DNA of 64,000 nt from positions 62,001-126,000 of the forward strand of contig NZ_BBNB01000015.1 in NCBI RefSeq assembly GCF_000759835.1. Reading direction: 5' to 3'. The stretch is from Citrobacter sedlakii NBRC 105722 (lineage in GTDB: Bacteria; Pseudomonadota; Gammaproteobacteria; Enterobacterales; Enterobacteriaceae). Below, piece after piece: positions 37,013-50,400 of this stretch. The position numbers were made by a program, and so were the translations under genes. Each line of letters opens with the position of its first letter. Position 1 is the first letter of the stretch. Below the pieces are notes generated by a model that saw only the letters and a program-made list of their open reading frames with translations, did no database searches and was not told the DNA's origin.

Positions 37013-37088
37013 CCCCAGTCTCGTACTGTTCGTACGCTTCTGGGGTTTCACTGACTTGCTGCCCCGACGCTACGTAAATGATTCGGGG
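37013..37088 (+). repeat. Pair of stem-loops between degS and mdh
   Basis: CCCCAG (37013-37018) pairs with CTGGGG (37040-37045), with an inner CGTAC/GTACG stem (37022-37026 and 37032-37036). A second stem CCCCGA (37062-37067) pairs with TCGGGG (37083-37088). The sequence TTCTCCCCAGT...CTGGGG...CACTTGCTGCC resembles a repeated intergenic element that I recall from enterobacterial genomes, but I cannot confirm the family. Confidence 0.45.
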
Positions 37089-37121
37089 TACAGAGAATAT
37101 CCGCCAAACCCAATCACAAAA

Positions 37122-37145
37122 AAACCGGAGTCTGCGCTCCGGTTT
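37122..37145 (-). terminator. Intrinsic terminator after mdh
   Basis: On the minus strand AAACCGGAG, loop, CTCCGGTTT is followed by a run of T residues. It lies 24 bases past the mdh stop codon and ends that transcript. On the plus strand it may also limit degS readthrough. Confidence 0.88.
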
Positions 37146-37168
37146 TGTCTTTTCTGGCTACGGTTCGC

Positions 37169-38993
<1,825 letters not shown>

Positions 38994-39361
38994 TCCCCTT
39001 CACCCCGCTGCGTTCCGCGGCGGGGAAAACCCGGCCCGCACCTCAATTCACCCGCTTTTCTGCTGCATCTGATTTAACAGTTAGTGCCTTTTACTGCCTA
39101 AAGACATTCACATAGTGAATACATCTTCTCTAAAACGCACAAATCGCTAAATTGTATAACATTTTGATTTTATTGAAAAAGACACTAAATGCCTGCATTT
39201 TTAATGACGCATTGTTATAAAAATGTCGTTTTTAATCACTGACAAAGCAGCGAAACAGTTAGCGTGGTATTAATTTATCGCGTTATTAGTGTATACTCAG
39301 TTCTGTGATGAGGGTCACGAAACGAAGACCCCCAATAATAAAATTCGACGAGGTACTTATC
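38994..39361 (+). promoter_or_regulatory. argR-yhcN intergenic region
   Basis: This 368-base AT-rich region holds no gene that I can support. A GC stem CCCCGC...GCGGGG at 39003-39025 follows argR but lacks a T run. A -10 candidate TATACT at 39292-39297 lies 65 bases before yhcN; no clear -35 fits. Short frames at 39286-39534 (minus) and 39289-39522 (plus) are shadows of yhcN. Confidence 0.4.
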
Positions 39362-39625
39362 ATGAAAATCAAAACGACTGTTGCAGCATTAAGCGTTCTC
39401 TCTGTTCTTTCTTTCGGCGCTTTCGCCGCAGATTCGATTACCGCAGAACAAGCACAAAATCGCGAAGCAATGGGTTCTATCTCCGTAAGCGCGATCGGCT
39501 CAAACCCGATGGACATGCATGAAATGCTGAACAAAAAAGCCGAAGAAAAAGGCGCATCAGCGTATCAGATCACTGAAGCCCGCAGCGGTGACAACTGGCA
39601 TGCCACTGCCGAACTGTACAAATAA
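39362..39625 (+). CDS. yhcN: YhcN, small periplasmic DUF1471 stress protein
   Basis: YhcN belongs to the BhsA/McbA family of small exported proteins linked to peroxide and acid stress and to biofilm formation; its mechanism is unknown. The 87-residue precursor has a signal peptide (MKIKTTVAALSVLSVLSFGAFA, cleaved before ADS near residue 22) and a compact alpha/beta domain. Start at 39362 matches E. coli; the upstream frame to 39305 lacks a signal peptide. A clean terminator follows. Confidence 0.94.
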   Translation: MKIKTTVAALSVLSVLSFGAFAADSITAEQAQNREAMGSISVSAIGSNPMDMHEMLNKKAEEKGASAYQITEARSGDNWHATAELYK

Positions 39626-39652
39626 ACCCTCGTCGTCTAGTCCGACGACCTT

Positions 39653-39677
39653 GCCCCCGACTGTCGGGGGCTTTTTT
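39653..39677 (+). terminator. Intrinsic terminator after yhcN
   Basis: GCCCCCGA, loop CTG, TCGGGGGC then TTTTTT. It lies 28 bases after the yhcN stop and just before the convergent yhcO stop. Confidence 0.9.
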
Positions 39678-39682
39678 ATGCC

Positions 39683-39955
39683 TTAATGACGGACGTTGAA
39701 GCGCAACTGCCCTTCCAGCTCTTCTTCCGCTTCATCAAACAGCAGAATCAGCGCGCCATAGCGTCTGCGCAGCTTGTCGGGGAGATGCACAAACTCGATC
39801 TCCAGCGGCAGCGGCAGCTTTTCGCTCATAACGATATCCCACAGCGCATCGAGATCGTTCACGTTTTCGCTGGCGAGGCCAAACATCCGGGTAAATTCAC
39901 GATAAAAATCGTTCTGATCCTCAATTTCATCAAAATCAAATGTATAGATGTTCAT
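39683..39955 (-). CDS. yhcO: YhcO, barstar-like protein
   Basis: This is a 90-residue acidic protein of the barstar family, equal in length to E. coli YhcO. It begins [18 protein letters not shown] and contains the [23 protein letters not shown] end. Barstar is an inhibitor of the RNase barnase, but I see no barnase-like gene in the neighbourhood; the role is unknown. It lies convergent with yhcN and 29 bases downstream of the aldehyde dehydrogenase gene on the same strand. Confidence 0.92.
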   Translation of the reverse strand: MNIYTFDFDEIEDQNDFYREFTRMFGLASENVNDLDALWDIVMSEKLPLPLEIEFVHLPDKLRRRYGALILLFDEAEEELEGQLRFNVRH

Positions 39956-39984
39956 TTATCGCCACCTTCCCGACGCCACCTCAC

Positions 39985-41433
39985 TTACAGGCCGCCAATG
40001 TGCAGGGTTTTCACTTCCAGGAATTCGTCCAGCCCCAGCACCGATCCTTCACGTCCCAACCCTGACTCTTTCACGCCGCCAAACGGCCCCAGCTCGGTGG
40101 AAACCGCACATTCGTTAATGCCGATCATGCCGCTTTCAATGGCCTGCGAGACGCGGAAAACCCGCTGCAGGTTTTGCGTATAGAAGTAGGCGGCGAGACC
40201 AAACGGCGTGTTATTCGCTCGCTGAATGACTTCGTCTTCGCTGGTAAAACGGAAGCAGGCGGCAACCGGCCCAAAAGTCTCCTCGCTGGCCAGCTTCATG
40301 CCATCACTGCACTCCCCCAGCACCGTCGGTAGCCAGAAGTTACCGCCAGACGGATGCGCCTTGCCGCCCGCCAACACCTTCGCGCCTTTCGCCACTGCAT
40401 CGTCGACGTGCTCACGCACTTTGTCGACCGCAGACGGCTCTATGAGCGGCCCGACCACTACGCCTTCGTCCAGTCCGTTGCCGACCTTCAGCGCCTGTAC
40501 TGCGTCCGCCAGCCTGCGGGTAAATTCGTCATAGACGTTCTCCTGAATATAGAAACGGTTGACGCTCACGCATACCTGACCGGCATTACGGAATTTATTG
40601 GCGATCGCACCCTGCACGGCGGCATTGATATCGGCATCGTCAAATACGATATAAGGCGCGTTGCCGCCCAGCTCCATCGAGACCTTTTTCATCGTTTCCG
40701 CCGCGTTTCGCACCAGCGTTTTCCCGACGGCAGTGGAACCGGTAAAGGAGATTTTGCGCACTTCATGGCTGGCCATAATCGCGTCGCTGATCTCCTGCGT
40801 ATTGCCCGCCACGGCGTTGAGGACGCCATCCGGTACGCCCGCTTTCTTCGCCAGGGTAAGCAGCGCAAAGGCGCTTAGCGGTGTGTTATTGGCGGGTTTA
40901 ATCACGCCGGTGCAGCCAGCGGCCAGCGCCGGGCCAAGTTTTCGCGTCAGCATCGCCATCGGGAAGTTCCACGGGGTTATGGCCGCCACCACCCCCACCG
41001 GTTCACGGGTCGCCAGAATGCGCGATCCGGGTTTGACCGGCGGAATAATTTCACCGTTAGCGCGTTTAGCCTGCTCCGCAAACCACTGGATAAAGCTGGC
41101 GGCGTACTCCACTTCGCCTTCCGCTTCTTTCAGCGGTTTCCCCTGTTCGGTGGTCATTAACTGGGCCAGCCAACGTTTATTCTCAATAATCAATTCGTAC
41201 CAACGGTACAAAATAGCCGAGCGCGCTTTCGCCGTTTTCGCTCGCCAGGCGGGAAACGCTTTGCTGGCGGCGGCAATCGCCTCCTCGGTCTGCTGTTTAC
41301 CCGCTTTGGCGACCTTCGCGATTATCTCGCCGGTGGCCGGGTTCAGGACATCAAAGGTGGTATCCAGCGTTTTCCACAATCCATCAACCAGATATCCCGT
41401 CTGGAAAAGTTCGTTCTCCTGGAGCGTTTGCAT
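39985..41433 (-). CDS. NAD(P)-dependent aldehyde dehydrogenase of the GabD-like type
   Basis: This is a complete 482-residue aldehyde dehydrogenase. It shows WNFP at 155-158, substrate-binding Lys179, the GSTAVGK nucleotide loop at 232-238, general base Glu254 in ELGGNAP and catalytic Cys288 in FRNAGQVCVS. It resembles succinate-semialdehyde dehydrogenase GabD overall, but its substrate is not known. The start MQTLQENELF at 41433 follows a GGAG site; a longer frame to 41487 runs into the aaeB terminator and is rejected. It lies between yhcO and aaeB, where E. coli has no such gene. Confidence 0.9.
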   Translation of the reverse strand: MQTLQENELFQTGYLVDGLWKTLDTTFDVLNPATGEIIAKVAKAGKQQTEEAIAAASKAFPAWRAKTAKARSAILYRWYELIIENKRWLAQLMTTEQGKPLKEAEGEVEYAASFIQWFAEQAKRANGEIIPPVKPGSRILATREPVGVVAAITPWNFPMAMLTRKLGPALAAGCTGVIKPANNTPLSAFALLTLAKKAGVPDGVLNAVAGNTQEISDAIMASHEVRKISFTGSTAVGKTLVRNAAETMKKVSMELGGNAPYIVFDDADINAAVQGAIANKFRNAGQVCVSVNRFYIQENVYDEFTRRLADAVQALKVGNGLDEGVVVGPLIEPSAVDKVREHVDDAVAKGAKVLAGGKAHPSGGNFWLPTVLGECSDGMKLASEETFGPVAACFRFTSEDEVIQRANNTPFGLAAYFYTQNLQRVFRVSQAIESGMIGINECAVSTELGPFGGVKESGLGREGSVLGLDEFLEVKTLHIGGL

Positions 41434-41485
41434 GGTGTTTCTCCTTTCGATGTCATGGTTTTGCGCACATCGAATAAGTATAGCC

Positions 41486-41516
41486 ATAAAAAAACCGACG
41501 CTTTTGGCGTCGGTTT
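41486..41516 (-). terminator. Intrinsic terminator after aaeB
   Basis: On the minus strand AAACCGACGC, a 5-base loop, GCGTCGGTTT then TTTTTTT. It lies directly after the aaeB stop and just upstream of the aldehyde dehydrogenase gene, so that gene should need its own promoter or readthrough. Confidence 0.88.
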
Positions 41517-41520
41517 CAGG

Positions 41521-43488
41521 TCAGCTATCGGTGAGCGCATGTTGATACTTGTGTAGCATGCCGGTCAGACGTTTTACCGGCTCGGTCACCTGCGGCGGCG
41601 CTTCCCAGACTCGCAGTTTTTCCTGATAGACGTTCAGCTCCTCCAGCAATTGCGCGAAGTAGCGTCGACGCTTATCGTCATTGCTGGCCGATATTACGTG
41701 ATCCGCTGTACGGCGCAGCTGGCGGTGAAACGCTGACAGATCCTCGTTGACTGGAACAGGCGCGTCGCGCAGGCGCTGATGCGCAATGATCATCGTCAGG
41801 GCAAGACGGAATTTCGGCAGGTCGCCAGGAAATTTGTTCATCAACAAAAACAACTGCTGATAAAGCGCCGGAAGATGATTCTCTTTACGACGCACCACGT
41901 TGGTGGTCATCGCCGAGACCGCCGCAGAGACAAACTGGTTCAGCAGCACACGCCCGGTACGGGCGCGGGAGTTATCACGCACCAACAGGATAACCAGGAA
42001 CGCCAGCACGCAGCCGACAATTTGTCCTAACGCGCTGTCGAGAAACTGGCTGAAATGGAAGGTCATCGGGTTGTCCAGTACGATAATGTTAATGGTACTG
42101 GCAAGCGCCCCCATCGATCCCAGCCGCCGCTTCTGTACTTCGATCCCGAGAAAGAACCCCAACACCGCAAGACTCAGACACAGCAGCAACATGCTTTGCT
42201 GGGTATTAGGCAGGATCACCAGAAAGTAAAACGCCCCCAACGGCAGCGCCGCGAGCGTCCCGTAGATAAAATCGATCCCCACCATCCGCGGATTCGGCAA
42301 CCGCATGGCGAGCGAGGTCACCACCGCGATCATGACCATTGCCCCGTTGCCGGAGGTCCAGCCGGTCCACAGCCAGAACAGGCTGCCCAGTACGCAGGAA
42401 ATCGTGGTACGCCAGAAGTTGACCATCGCATGATGACGCTCGGCGGATTCCACTTTCACCACCGGCTCGCCCTCCAGGATCTCCTCCTCGGTACCGCTAA
42501 TTTTGGTATTACCGATTACTCCCCGTTTAAGCAGAAGATAGCGCGTCGCCGCCCCGGCCCAGGTGTACAAGGTCACCGGCGTTTCGCGCTCGCCGGTCCA
42601 CGCAATCACCCGACGCAGGCGTTTAAGCTGTTTATGCACGTCCTGCGCCGTTTCAACGGGCATATCGAAGAACTCCCGGAACGTATCGGTGATCGCTTCC
42701 GGTCGCGTATTCTGAATCAAATAGGTTTCGCAGGACTGAGTCACCATGGTCAGCGAAAGCGTGTTAATCGCCTTCAGACGGCGGTTGGCAAGCGCCCAAC
42801 GCGATGATTCCATGTTCAGGTTACTGCGCATTCCCTCCAGCGCGGCGGTTCGCCGCACCAGATCGCCCCAGGCCTGATCCACTTCTTCGCTGTCGCCATG
42901 TTTGATACACAGCTGCATCAATTGGTACTGCGCGACCAGCAGGCTGTCCAGTTCGCGATCCACTTCCTGTTTGATGGATCGCGGAGAAAACAGAAGATCC
43001 GCCATGATGGCGCAGACAATCCCGATGACGATTTCGCTACATCGTTCAACGGCGAACTGCGGCGTCAACAGCGGTTCCGGCTGAATGGTGATAACGATAA
43101 TCAGGGCGGTATAGCCCGACAATCCCCAGGCATAGGAGTTTTCGATACGCACCAGCGACGATACCCAGGTACAAAACCCCGCCCAGATACAGCACACCAT
43201 AATCATCAGCAGCGGCGCGCGGATCATCGTCGTGATGATCACCAGGGCGGCAATACAACCGATGAAAGTCCCAATAATACGCAGCATCCCGCGATAGCGG
43301 ATAGCGCCGGAATAGGGTTCGCCGCCAGCGGCGAAAGCCGGTCCCGCCGCGACGATAGCCGCGGTCAGAACGGCCCAGCGCGGCGTCTCAAGCTGAAAAT
43401 GAAAGCCAACAAACAGCGCCAGTACGATGGCGCATGCCAGTTTAACCGCAAAGCGGATGTGCTGGTTGGCAATGGAAAAAATACCCAT
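41521..43488 (-). CDS. aaeB: AaeB, aromatic carboxylic acid efflux pump subunit
   Basis: AaeB is the inner-membrane pump subunit of the p-hydroxybenzoic acid efflux system. The 655-residue FUSC-family protein has two clusters of membrane helices (about residues 8-165 and 365-510) flanking cytoplasmic segments, with the [10 protein letters not shown]-type and ALLRD-type family features. E. coli AaeB has the same length. It follows aaeA by 5 bases. Confidence 0.96.
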   Translation of the reverse strand: MGIFSIANQHIRFAVKLACAIVLALFVGFHFQLETPRWAVLTAAIVAAGPAFAAGGEPYSGAIRYRGMLRIIGTFIGCIAALVIITTMIRAPLLMIMVCCIWAGFCTWVSSLVRIENSYAWGLSGYTALIIVITIQPEPLLTPQFAVERCSEIVIGIVCAIMADLLFSPRSIKQEVDRELDSLLVAQYQLMQLCIKHGDSEEVDQAWGDLVRRTAALEGMRSNLNMESSRWALANRRLKAINTLSLTMVTQSCETYLIQNTRPEAITDTFREFFDMPVETAQDVHKQLKRLRRVIAWTGERETPVTLYTWAGAATRYLLLKRGVIGNTKISGTEEEILEGEPVVKVESAERHHAMVNFWRTTISCVLGSLFWLWTGWTSGNGAMVMIAVVTSLAMRLPNPRMVGIDFIYGTLAALPLGAFYFLVILPNTQQSMLLLCLSLAVLGFFLGIEVQKRRLGSMGALASTINIIVLDNPMTFHFSQFLDSALGQIVGCVLAFLVILLVRDNSRARTGRVLLNQFVSAAVSAMTTNVVRRKENHLPALYQQLFLLMNKFPGDLPKFRLALTMIIAHQRLRDAPVPVNEDLSAFHRQLRRTADHVISASNDDKRRRYFAQLLEELNVYQEKLRVWEAPPQVTEPVKRLTGMLHKYQHALTDS

Positions 43489-43493
43489 CGCGA

Positions 43494-44426
43494 TTAACCA
43501 AACTCGCGCAGACGGTGCGCCATTTTACGGAAGAACGAGTCGTTGTTGGCGTCGCGATCCTGCGTACCGGTGACAACCACGGTGGCGGTCGTCCCGGCAG
43601 GCCACAGGTTCTCCTGCTGATCGTCAAGACGAATACGCACCGGCACGCGCTGCGCCAGACGGACCCATTCAAGGTTAGAATCGATAGTGGCCATACCTTT
43701 GTCGTCACGCGTGCTGCTGGCGTTGGTCACCCCCGCCGCCACGCTGTCCACCGTACCTTTCAGCACCGTGTTGCTGCCCAGCGGGGTGATCTCGGCGCGG
43801 TAACCCGGACGCACGCCTTCCAGTTTGGTCTCTTCCATATAGGCCAGCACGTAGAACGAGTTTTGCTTCACCAGCGCCACAGCGGTGGAGCCCCGGGTAA
43901 TAAATTCGCCAGTATAAACGTTAAGGTTAGTGACCCAGCCGTCGGCCGGAGCGCGGATCACGGTACGCTCAAGATCTAATTTTGCCAGGTCGCGGGTCGC
44001 CTGCGCTTTCGCAAGCTGATGTAAGACGGTTTGCAGAACGTTATTGGCCTGGTCGATTTCCTCTCGTGACATCGCCTGTACGCCAAGACGGTTACGGCGG
44101 CTGGCCTCCTGACGTTTTTCCTGCGACAGCACCCGGTAATAGGCGACGTCGGCTTCTGCTTCTTCAAGCGCTTTCTTGTAGCGCGGCTGGTCAATGGTAA
44201 ACAGCACCTGATCTTTCTTTACCAGCTGGTTATCATGCACATTCACGTTAGTGATCAGCCCGGAAACATCGGGCGCAATGGCGACCACGTCGGCGCTGAA
44301 GCGCGCGTCACGCGTCCACGGTGATTCGGTGTAATAGACCCAGGCGCGAAAAATAGCGATGAACGCCAGGATGACCAGAACGAGGGTAATGGCCGTACGG
44401 GAGAGTTTTCTTGTTAGTGTTTTCAC
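43494..44426 (-). CDS. aaeA: AaeA, membrane fusion protein of the aae efflux pump
   Basis: AaeA is the HlyD-family periplasmic adaptor of AaeB. The 310-residue protein has one N-terminal membrane helix (about 12-31), a lipoyl-like region (about 50-90 and 190-225) around a coiled-coil hairpin of about 90 residues, and a beta-barrel domain. E. coli AaeA has 310 residues. It lies between aaeX and aaeB with short gaps. Confidence 0.97.
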   Translation of the reverse strand: MKTLTRKLSRTAITLVLVILAFIAIFRAWVYYTESPWTRDARFSADVVAIAPDVSGLITNVNVHDNQLVKKDQVLFTIDQPRYKKALEEAEADVAYYRVLSQEKRQEASRRNRLGVQAMSREEIDQANNVLQTVLHQLAKAQATRDLAKLDLERTVIRAPADGWVTNLNVYTGEFITRGSTAVALVKQNSFYVLAYMEETKLEGVRPGYRAEITPLGSNTVLKGTVDSVAAGVTNASSTRDDKGMATIDSNLEWVRLAQRVPVRIRLDDQQENLWPAGTTATVVVTGTQDRDANNDSFFRKMAHRLREFG

Positions 44427-44433
44427 TTCAACC

Positions 44434-44637
44434 TCAAACGAACAGGCGCGATATTAAGTAAAAGAGACAGCAATACAGCGCGGTATTGAACAGAGCCGGA
44501 TGCCAGACAAAATCATAGATGCCCGTGGGCACAAGCACCCGGCGCACCAGCCAGAAAATCGCCAGTGACAGAAGCAATTCGAAAAATATCGGTGGGAAGG
44601 ACAGACCAAACACCACGATAACGGGAAACAGACTCAT
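44434..44637 (-). CDS. aaeX: AaeX, small membrane protein of the aae operon
   Basis: This 67-residue DUF1656 protein has two hydrophobic segments (about residues 3-30 and 48-64) and begins [16 protein letters not shown]. It matches E. coli AaeX in length. Its function is unknown; pump genes remain active without it in E. coli work. It is the first gene of aaeXAB, divergent from aaeR. Confidence 0.94.
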
Positions 44638-44784
44638 GTTGACCTTGATTTTTTAGAGAGTGCAGGCGATACAGTTTTTAGCCGTGTCGCCGCGGAGAAG
44701 GGCAAGGAAAGCCAGGCGAGAGCGACGCAGCCGTTATTTGAATAATAATATATTAACGTAACTGTTATGCTGTTATCTATAATA

Positions 44785-44800
44785 TGTGATCTAAATCACT
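44785..44800. promoter_or_regulatory. CRP-like palindrome between aaeX and aaeR
   Basis: TGTGA, six bases, TCACT matches the CRP core at nine of ten positions; the inner GTGAT...ATCAC is a perfect 5-base palindrome. It lies about 20 bases before the aaeR start and 150 bases before aaeX. It could also be the aaeR LysR-type binding site. The assignment is by sequence only. Confidence 0.45.
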
Positions 44801-44818
44801 TTTAAGCCAGAGTGAATA

Positions 44819-45751
44819 ATGGAACGATTAAAACGGATGTCGGTGTTTGCCAAAGTCGTGGAATTTGGCTCCTTCACCGCCGCGGCCAGACAGCTACAAA
44901 TGAGCGTTTCATCCATCAGCCAGACGGTTGCAAAACTGGAAGATGAACTGCAGGTTAAACTGCTCAACCGCAGTACGCGCAGCATTGGGCTGACTGAAGC
45001 CGGTAAAATTTACTACCAGGGCTGCCGTCGAATGCTCCATGAAGTGCAGGATGTTCACGAGCAGCTTTACGCGTTTAACAATACCCCTATCGGCACGTTG
45101 CGGATCGGCTGTTCTTCAACGATGGCACAAAATGTCCTCGCCGGACTGACCGCAAAAATGCTGAAAGAGTACCCCGGCCTGACGGTGAATCTGGTCACCG
45201 GTATTCCCGCACCCGACCTGATTGCTGACGGCCTGGACGTGGTGATCCGCGTGGGCGCGTTACAGGATTCCAGTCTGTTTTCCCGCCGCCTGGGGGCGAT
45301 GCCAATGGTGGTTTGCGCCGCCAAACGCTATCTCGCGCAGTATGGCATACCGGAGAAGCCAGCCGACCTCGCAAACCACTCATGGCTGGAGTACAGCGTC
45401 CGTCCGGACAATGAGTTTGAGCTGATCGCGCCAGAAGGGATTTCAACCCGTCTGATCCCGCAGGGACGCTTTATCACCAACGATCCGATGACCCTGAGCC
45501 GCTGGCTGACCGCCGGCGCGGGCGTCGCCTACGTCCCGTTGATGTGGGTGATCAACGAGATTAACCGCGGAGAGCTGGAGATCTTATTACCGCGTTATCA
45601 GTCCGATCCGCGTCCGGTTTATGCCTTGTATACCGAAAAAGATAAGCTGCCGCTGAAAGTGCAGGTCGTGATTAACTACCTGACCGATTATTTTGTCGAT
45701 GTATCGCAGCTATTTCAGGGAATGTACGGTCGGGGAAAAGAGAAAGGCTAA
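44819..45751 (+). CDS. aaeR: AaeR, LysR-family regulator of aaeXAB
   Basis: AaeR activates aaeXAB in response to aromatic carboxylic acids such as p-hydroxybenzoate. The 310-residue protein has an N-terminal winged helix (about 1-65, with the AARQLQMSVSSISQTVAKLE recognition region) and a LysR substrate-binding domain. E. coli AaeR is about 309 residues. It is divergent from aaeX across a 180-base control region. Confidence 0.95.
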   Translation: MERLKRMSVFAKVVEFGSFTAAARQLQMSVSSISQTVAKLEDELQVKLLNRSTRSIGLTEAGKIYYQGCRRMLHEVQDVHEQLYAFNNTPIGTLRIGCSSTMAQNVLAGLTAKMLKEYPGLTVNLVTGIPAPDLIADGLDVVIRVGALQDSSLFSRRLGAMPMVVCAAKRYLAQYGIPEKPADLANHSWLEYSVRPDNEFELIAPEGISTRLIPQGRFITNDPMTLSRWLTAGAGVAYVPLMWVINEINRGELEILLPRYQSDPRPVYALYTEKDKLPLKVQVVINYLTDYFVDVSQLFQGMYGRGKEKG

Positions 45752-45753
45752 AT

Positions 45754-45836
45754 TGCCCGATGGCGCAGTCGCTTATCGGGCACGCAGGAACACAACACGC
45801 CAGGCCGGATAACTCGCAACGTGCGGCCATCCGGCA
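45754..45836. repeat. REP-like elements between aaeR and tldD
   Basis: GCCCGATGGCGCAGTCGCTTATCGGGC at 45754-45780 is one REP-like palindrome and GGCCGGATAACTCGC...GGCCATCCGGC at 45804-45836 is a second. They sit between convergent genes, a common REP location, and may mark the end of both transcripts. Confidence 0.65.
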
Positions 45837-45851
45837 CGGCAGACCCGCAAC

Positions 45852-47333
<1,482 letters not shown>

Positions 47334-47350
47334 CTATGCTAAAAAATTTA

Positions 47351-47382
47351 CGCCGGATGGCGCTGCGTTTATGCGGCCTACG
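47351..47382. repeat. REP-like element between yhdP and tldD
   Basis: CGCCGGATGGCGCTGCGTTTATGCGGCCTACG is a typical REP half with a small internal loop. It lies in the 167-base gap between yhdP and tldD, downstream of yhdP on the minus strand. Confidence 0.7.
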
Positions 47383-47464
47383 GAAACGTCATAATGTAGG
47401 TCGCTACGTTACCCTCCGGCAAGACTATGTACTGAGAGTGGGGTAATTCCGCGTCGCCGTCAAA

Positions 47465-50400
47465 TCATTGCGTTTTTTCTTTCCGCGGCTGGCGCAGAAC
47501 TTCGTTGATCTGCGGTTGATCGACCGGACCGGTGATGCGATAGCGCAGAATCGACACTTTGTTCCACAGCGGCCCAAGCACCTTACTGGCGGCAAATACC
47601 GCCGCGCCGACGATCGGGTTGACCGCAAACGCGGCAGCCACGCCCACCGTGGCAGAGATTTCCGGCGCCACGACCGCTTCAATGTCCAGTTCGCGTCGCA
47701 CCAGATTAACCGACCCTTTCATAGCGATATCCGCTTCCAGGCCGTCCACCAGCGTATCATCGGTATGCAACACGCCGTCTTTAATCCACGCGGTACTGCG
47801 GATCGAATCAAAGTAGAACCCTTCGCTAAAGGTGTCGCTAAAATCAAAACGCAGTTTACGCAGCAGCGCGTCTACGCTGAGCAAGCGCAGGAGCTGCCCG
47901 GCGTGGCCGGTGCTTAAGTCGGTGATTTCCCCTTTGCCCAGACGGGTACGAATAATCCCGTTGAGTGAGGCTTCATCTGGTTGCCACGGCGGATTGCGCC
48001 AGTGCAGATCGTAATCGACATTAAACGACGCGTTGCGCATCGGCGTGGTCACGCCAAAGAAGCCTGCCGCCGCATCAATCTTGTTGCCGCGCAGTTTACC
48101 TTTAATCGAAGTGCGTTCGCGGCCAGGCGCGTTGACCCACTGGCCGTCCGCGGTGAGCCGGGCAAAGCCGGTGTCCAGCAACCCGTTGCTCAGGTTCAGC
48201 GTATCGCCGTTGATCGCCAGATCGGCATCGATGCGCCCATACTTCTGCCCCCATAACCAGCATTCGCTACAGCGCAGCTGCATGTCAGGCCAGCCGCGGA
48301 AACTGACGCGATCTACAGTGGCAAACGGCGTCGCGGGAGCGTCGTTTTTTTCTGCAGGTTTCGCTGTGGACGGGTTGTAATAAAGGTATTTGATATTCGC
48401 CAGCCACGGCGCGTTATTGCGCATCGCCAGCGTCGCATTGATCTCTCGCCCCTGCGCTTCAACGGTCGTTCCGTTCAGCGCTGGCTGCGAAACAATGCTC
48501 ATGTTGTTCCACTGTTGACCGCCCAGCGTCAGCGCTGGCGTACGCAGGGTAATGCGCTGAGGAAACTTCGCGCTGCTGGTCACGTTATCCGCCGCACCTT
48601 TCTGGAATAACGCCAGCCATTCGGCGCCATCCAACGCGGGCAGATTAAGTTCGATACCTTCCTGTTCGGGCAGTGGCGGTGTGGTTCGACTTTCCGCCGT
48701 CCAGATGGCGCGGTCCAGGGTAAGCTTCTGACCCAGCAGCCAGCGGCTGTTGAAATGGTTCTCTTTGTCTGCGTTGCCGGTGAGGGCAAAGCTACGCAGG
48801 TCGCCGTTAGCGGTAATGTTAACGGGTAACGGTTCACCGGCTTTTTTATTCAGCGGCGCTGGTAAGCGACTACTTACATTTTTAAGATCGCCGTTCAACT
48901 CAACGTGGTAATGCGCGCCTGAACGATACGGCAGGTCAATCCCCACCTTTCCCTTCCACGCCACGCTGCCACCGAGCGCGTCATTCACCTGAGCAGGCAA
49001 TACACCAGTACGGGTGGGCTGCCAGTTACCGTTGAGGTTCACCGCGACCTGATACGCTTTTGCTCCCTGGGTCGTGGAGAAATCGACGTTTAACGGTTGA
49101 TTAAACCAGTTCGCCGTCATCGGCCCACTGTTGAGATCGCCATTGGTAAAGCTGAATTTACCGCTAAGGTTTTTCAGGGTGCTGTCGATCGGTTTTATCA
49201 ACAGACTGTTGTCGCGCAACGTGACGTCGCCTTTCGCCGTTACCAGCTCGCCGTCGAGGGGAATATCCAGATGTAAGCGAGCATTCACATCGCCGCCAAT
49301 TTGCAACTGCTCAAGAGCGGCGCCGAGCGACTCTTTAAGCGGCGTACCGTCAAAATACGGCCCCACTGCGTCGCCAGGCCCAGTGATATCGGCATCAATC
49401 AACAGTTTTTCTTTCGAATAGTCGGGGATGACCGCTGTCAGATTGGAGGCTTTTACACCACCCAAATCGACACCGTCGGTTTTCATCCACAAGCCGTCGT
49501 TAAGGAAATCCAGCTCGATATCCAGATTGGTCAGCGCAGGCCAGTCCGGCTGGAAAGCGAATTTGGCGTTACGCAGCGGCACCAGCACTTCAAACTGGCC
49601 TTCGTTATGTTTATAAGGGAACAGATGGGGGTTTCCGCCATAGACCAGCGTCGCGTTATTCGCTTCACCGCCCTGAATCGCCCCGCTGAGATAGTCCACC
49701 AGCGCTTTGCCCATCAGGTTTTCCGGAAAATACCGCCAGGCCTGGGAGCCGTCGTCGGTGCTGATACCCGCCAGAATGCCCAGCCACGGCTCGTCGCCTG
49801 CGGGTTGCAGATAGCGGAAACCGCCGCGGGCATGTACCGCTTTGGCTTTAACGTCAATATCGCGCCCATCCAGTTGAAAACCTTTCTCATTCTTCAGCCA
49901 GTTCAGGGTCGCTACGCCATCTTCAATTTCTAACGGCGCGCGGAAAACCGTTTCATACGGCATTTTCGCCTGCTTCATGGCGGCGGTTAGCCGACCATCC
50001 TCAACGCTTCCTGAAAGGGTCCCGGAAAAATGCTCTGCTCCCGGCAACAGCTTCCACTGCTTCCACGCCAGATCGCGCCATGCAGCCTGAAAACGGGTCT
50101 TTTCGGTCGCATCAAGGGGGATATCCAGCGCCAGCGTGTCAATCGTTCCGCTCGGCTGCGTCGCCTGCCAGACTTCACCAAGCGCAGGCGAGAGCTTCGC
50201 CGCGACGGGGCGCAGCCCATCAAGGCCGGCTAAATCAAGATGGCTGGCGCGAATGCGTAGCTCGTCGCTACGTTTACCGTCCGCGCCGCCCACGTCCTGC
50301 TCAGGGATCCAGGCAAGCTGCAGTGCGCCGCTCGGCCAGCGCTTGCCGTCCATGGTGATGCGGGTATCTGGAATGGCGAACTGCCAACCGGGCTGTTCGC

